Positions 62,682 to 64,000 of a stretch of DNA of 64,000 bases are shown here, one piece after another. Location: positions 1,741,001-1,805,000 of the forward strand of contig NZ_CP088273.1 of the NCBI RefSeq assembly GCF_020731415.2. The letters run 5' to 3'. The notes beneath the pieces were generated by a model. The model made no database searches. It was not told where the DNA came from and saw only the letters and a list, made by a program, of their open reading frames with translations. The position numbers and the translations under genes were made by a program. The DNA comes from Phyllobacterium sp. T1293. Its GTDB lineage: Bacteria; Pseudomonadota; Alphaproteobacteria; Rhizobiales; Rhizobiaceae. How positions within the stretch are numbered: position 1 is the first letter of the stretch; each line of letters opens with the position of its first letter.

Positions 62682-64000
62682 TCAGGCGGTCTTGTCTGCG
62701 TTTTCATCGGCACCCGCCGCCCGTTCCCACGCGGCGGTATTTCGATGATAGGCCCAGAATGCACCGGCAATAATGATGGCAATAAGCCCGAGACCTGCCG
62801 CGCCGAGGCTGCGGATTGCAGCAATCACCGCGTAGGAAACCCACAGGAACCCATCAACCACACTGGTAATCTGCACCGCATTGGCAGGCATCTTGAAGCC
62901 GGATGACTGGGCAGCGCTGGTAAACAGCGGCGCCAGCGCATTGGCAACATAGAAGCCGACAGCCAGCGTGAACGTGCCGACAATGACCATGCGGAAGACA
63001 TTTCCCTTCAACAAGGGCGCTGTCATGGCAACGATGAAAGGAATAACCGCTAGATCGGCAAAAAGGATGACGCGATTACCGGGCAGGATGACCGACAGGA
63101 TGATCGCGATGGGCACGAGAATCAGCGACGACGAAATCGCGGCGGGATGGCCGATCAGAATTGCCGAATCGAGACCCACCAGCAGTTCGCGGTCGCCTGT
63201 CCGTTTCTTGACGAAAGCCTGTGCCGCATCGGAAACCGGCAGCAGCCCCTCCATCAAAATCTTGACCATGCGCGGCAGCAGCAACATCACCGCCGCCAGT
63301 GTCATGCCTGTTTGCAGGACCTTGCTCAGAACCACGCCGAAATCCCCGGCGTTATAATAGGCGATGACACCCAGCACGAGACCGATGATCAGCCCGAGAA
63401 TGACCGGCTCGCCAAACACGCCGAAACGCTTTTCGAACGTCTCGGTGTTGATTTCGATCTTGTTGATGCCGGGAATGCGGTCGATGATCCAGTTCAGCAC
63501 AATGGCAATCGGCAGGATTTGCGCCGACGCCAGATGCGGCACGGAAATGCCGGGGATGCCGTAGAATTGCTGCACCGCCTTGGCCGACCAATCGGCAAAG
63601 AGCAGGCAGAGCGCCACCATCAGCGCCGCAACGATGAGACCATAGACCAGACTGTCCGTGGCAGCGACGGCAAGCGAGCCGATGAAGGCAAAGTGCCAGA
63701 AATTCCACACATCAACATTAAGCGTACGCGTCAGGCGTGTCAGAAGCAGCACGATGTTGACAGCGATGCCAATCGGGATGACCCAGAGGCCGACAGATGA
63801 TCCAAAGGCAATGGCGGCAGCCGATGGCCAGCCCACATCAACAATATCGCGCTGAATGCCGGTATTGGTCACAATCGCCTTGGCCACATCGCCAATCGAA
63901 GTGAGCATCAGACCGAGCACAAGATTGATACCGATGAAAGCAACGCCGATGGTCACAGCGGCACGGAACGCGCGCCCCACCTTGGCTCCGAGCACCACAG
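62682..64000 (-). CDS. gatC: PTS galactitol-type IIC component (partial, 5' end beyond window)
   Basis: At least 438 residues of a galactitol-type IIC permease with many membrane helices (for example AAVTIGVAFIGINLVLGLML near the visible start). It contains VGWPSAAAIAFGSSVGLWVI and NVWNFWHFAF-like sequence typical of GatC. The visible N-terminus (GAKVGRAFRAAVTIG) is internal in known GatC proteins, so the true start lies outside the window. It is upstream of gatA and gatB. Confidence 0.9.
   Translation of the reverse strand, partial: VVLGAKVGRAFRAAVTIGVAFIGINLVLGLMLTSIGDVAKAIVTNTGIQRDIVDVGWPSAAAIAFGSSVGLWVIPIGIAVNIVLLLTRLTRTLNVDVWNFWHFAFIGSLAVAATDSLVYGLIVAALMVALCLLFADWSAKAVQQFYGIPGISVPHLASAQILPIAIVLNWIIDRIPGINKIEINTETFEKRFGVFGEPVILGLIIGLVLGVIAYYNAGDFGVVLSKVLQTGMTLAAVMLLLPRMVKILMEGLLPVSDAAQAFVKKRTGDRELLVGLDSAILIGHPAAISSSLILVPIAIILSVILPGNRVILFADLAVIPFIVAMTAPLLKGNVFRMVIVGTFTLAVGFYVANALAPLFTSAAQSSGFKMPANAVQITSVVDGFLWVSYAVIAAIRSLGAAGLGLIAIIIAGAFWAYHRNTAAWERAAGADENADKTA

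Noticed and set aside
1..64000. tRNA, rRNA, insertion sequences and prophage genes
   Set aside because: I looked for T-loop-like motifs, transposase and integrase sequences and found none that hold up.

Overview
The window reads as chromosomal DNA of an alphaproteobacterium of the order Hyphomicrobiales, most likely the Brucellaceae (Brucella/Ochrobactrum-like). The evidence is gene order: fabD-fabG-acpP-fabF-mltG-yicC-gmk, rpsF-rpsR-DUF2232-rplI, alr-radA-cvpA-purF-SDR and psd-pssA are all arrangements typical of that order. I cannot name a species. I see no rRNA, tRNA, CRISPR array, insertion sequence or prophage. Most of the window is core metabolism with short accessory stretches.

Layout. 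0-6.5 kb: a minus-strand fatty-acid and cell-wall block (fabD, fabG, acpP, fabF, mltG, yicC, and gmk cut by the left edge). 6.5-11 kb: the plus-strand ribosomal cluster rpsF-rpsR-DUF2232-rplI, then a cyclopropane-fatty-acid synthase gene. 11.6-19 kb: dnaB, alr, radA, cvpA, purF and an SDR gene. 19.5-22.5 kb: a membrane-bound 7TM-AraC regulator divergent from an exported beta-rich protein and an exported alpha/beta hydrolase. 22.7-28.9 kb: pssA and psd, an Atm1-like ABC exporter behind an ArsR repressor, a LysM protein and a LOG-family enzyme. 28.9-38.3 kb: a ZntB-like channel, rarD, cimA, a GFA protein, a DUF559 nuclease-like protein, cysS, LysE, an SRAP protein and a NUDIX hydrolase. 38.4-43 kb: small or exported proteins of unknown function, an AraC regulator, and a carboxymuconolactone-decarboxylase/ECF41 sigma pair. 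43-48 kb: a DMT transporter, an exported transglutaminase-like protein, a DsbA-like oxidoreductase and PhzF. 48-58.7 kb: a dihydroorotase-like protein, ygfZ, an HD/phosphatase/NAD-regulator/cupin operon, and the opposing nadABC-panCB operon. 59-64 kb: a small lipoprotein, an MFS transporter, a GH5 glycosidase and a galactitol-type PTS (IIB, IIA, and IIC cut by the right edge).

Two regulatory circuits can be read from the DNA. An ECF41-type sigma factor gene overlaps its predicted target gene, and the matching promoter (TGTCACA-N16-CGTC) lies just upstream of the pair. A COG4111-like NAD regulator (NadQ type) faces nadABC-panCB, which carries an imperfect 19-bp palindrome and a leader hairpin ahead of nadA. 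A third, weaker case is a 23-bp palindrome over the likely promoter of the ArsR-ABC pair.

The most unusual structure is a set of intergenic mosaic palindromes. Small REPIN-like doublets (called A here) recur six times, and longer inverted repeats (called B) also recur six times. In four places an A element sits inside a B element. A third kind (C) directly abuts the DUF559 gene. Most lie a few tens of bases after a stop codon.
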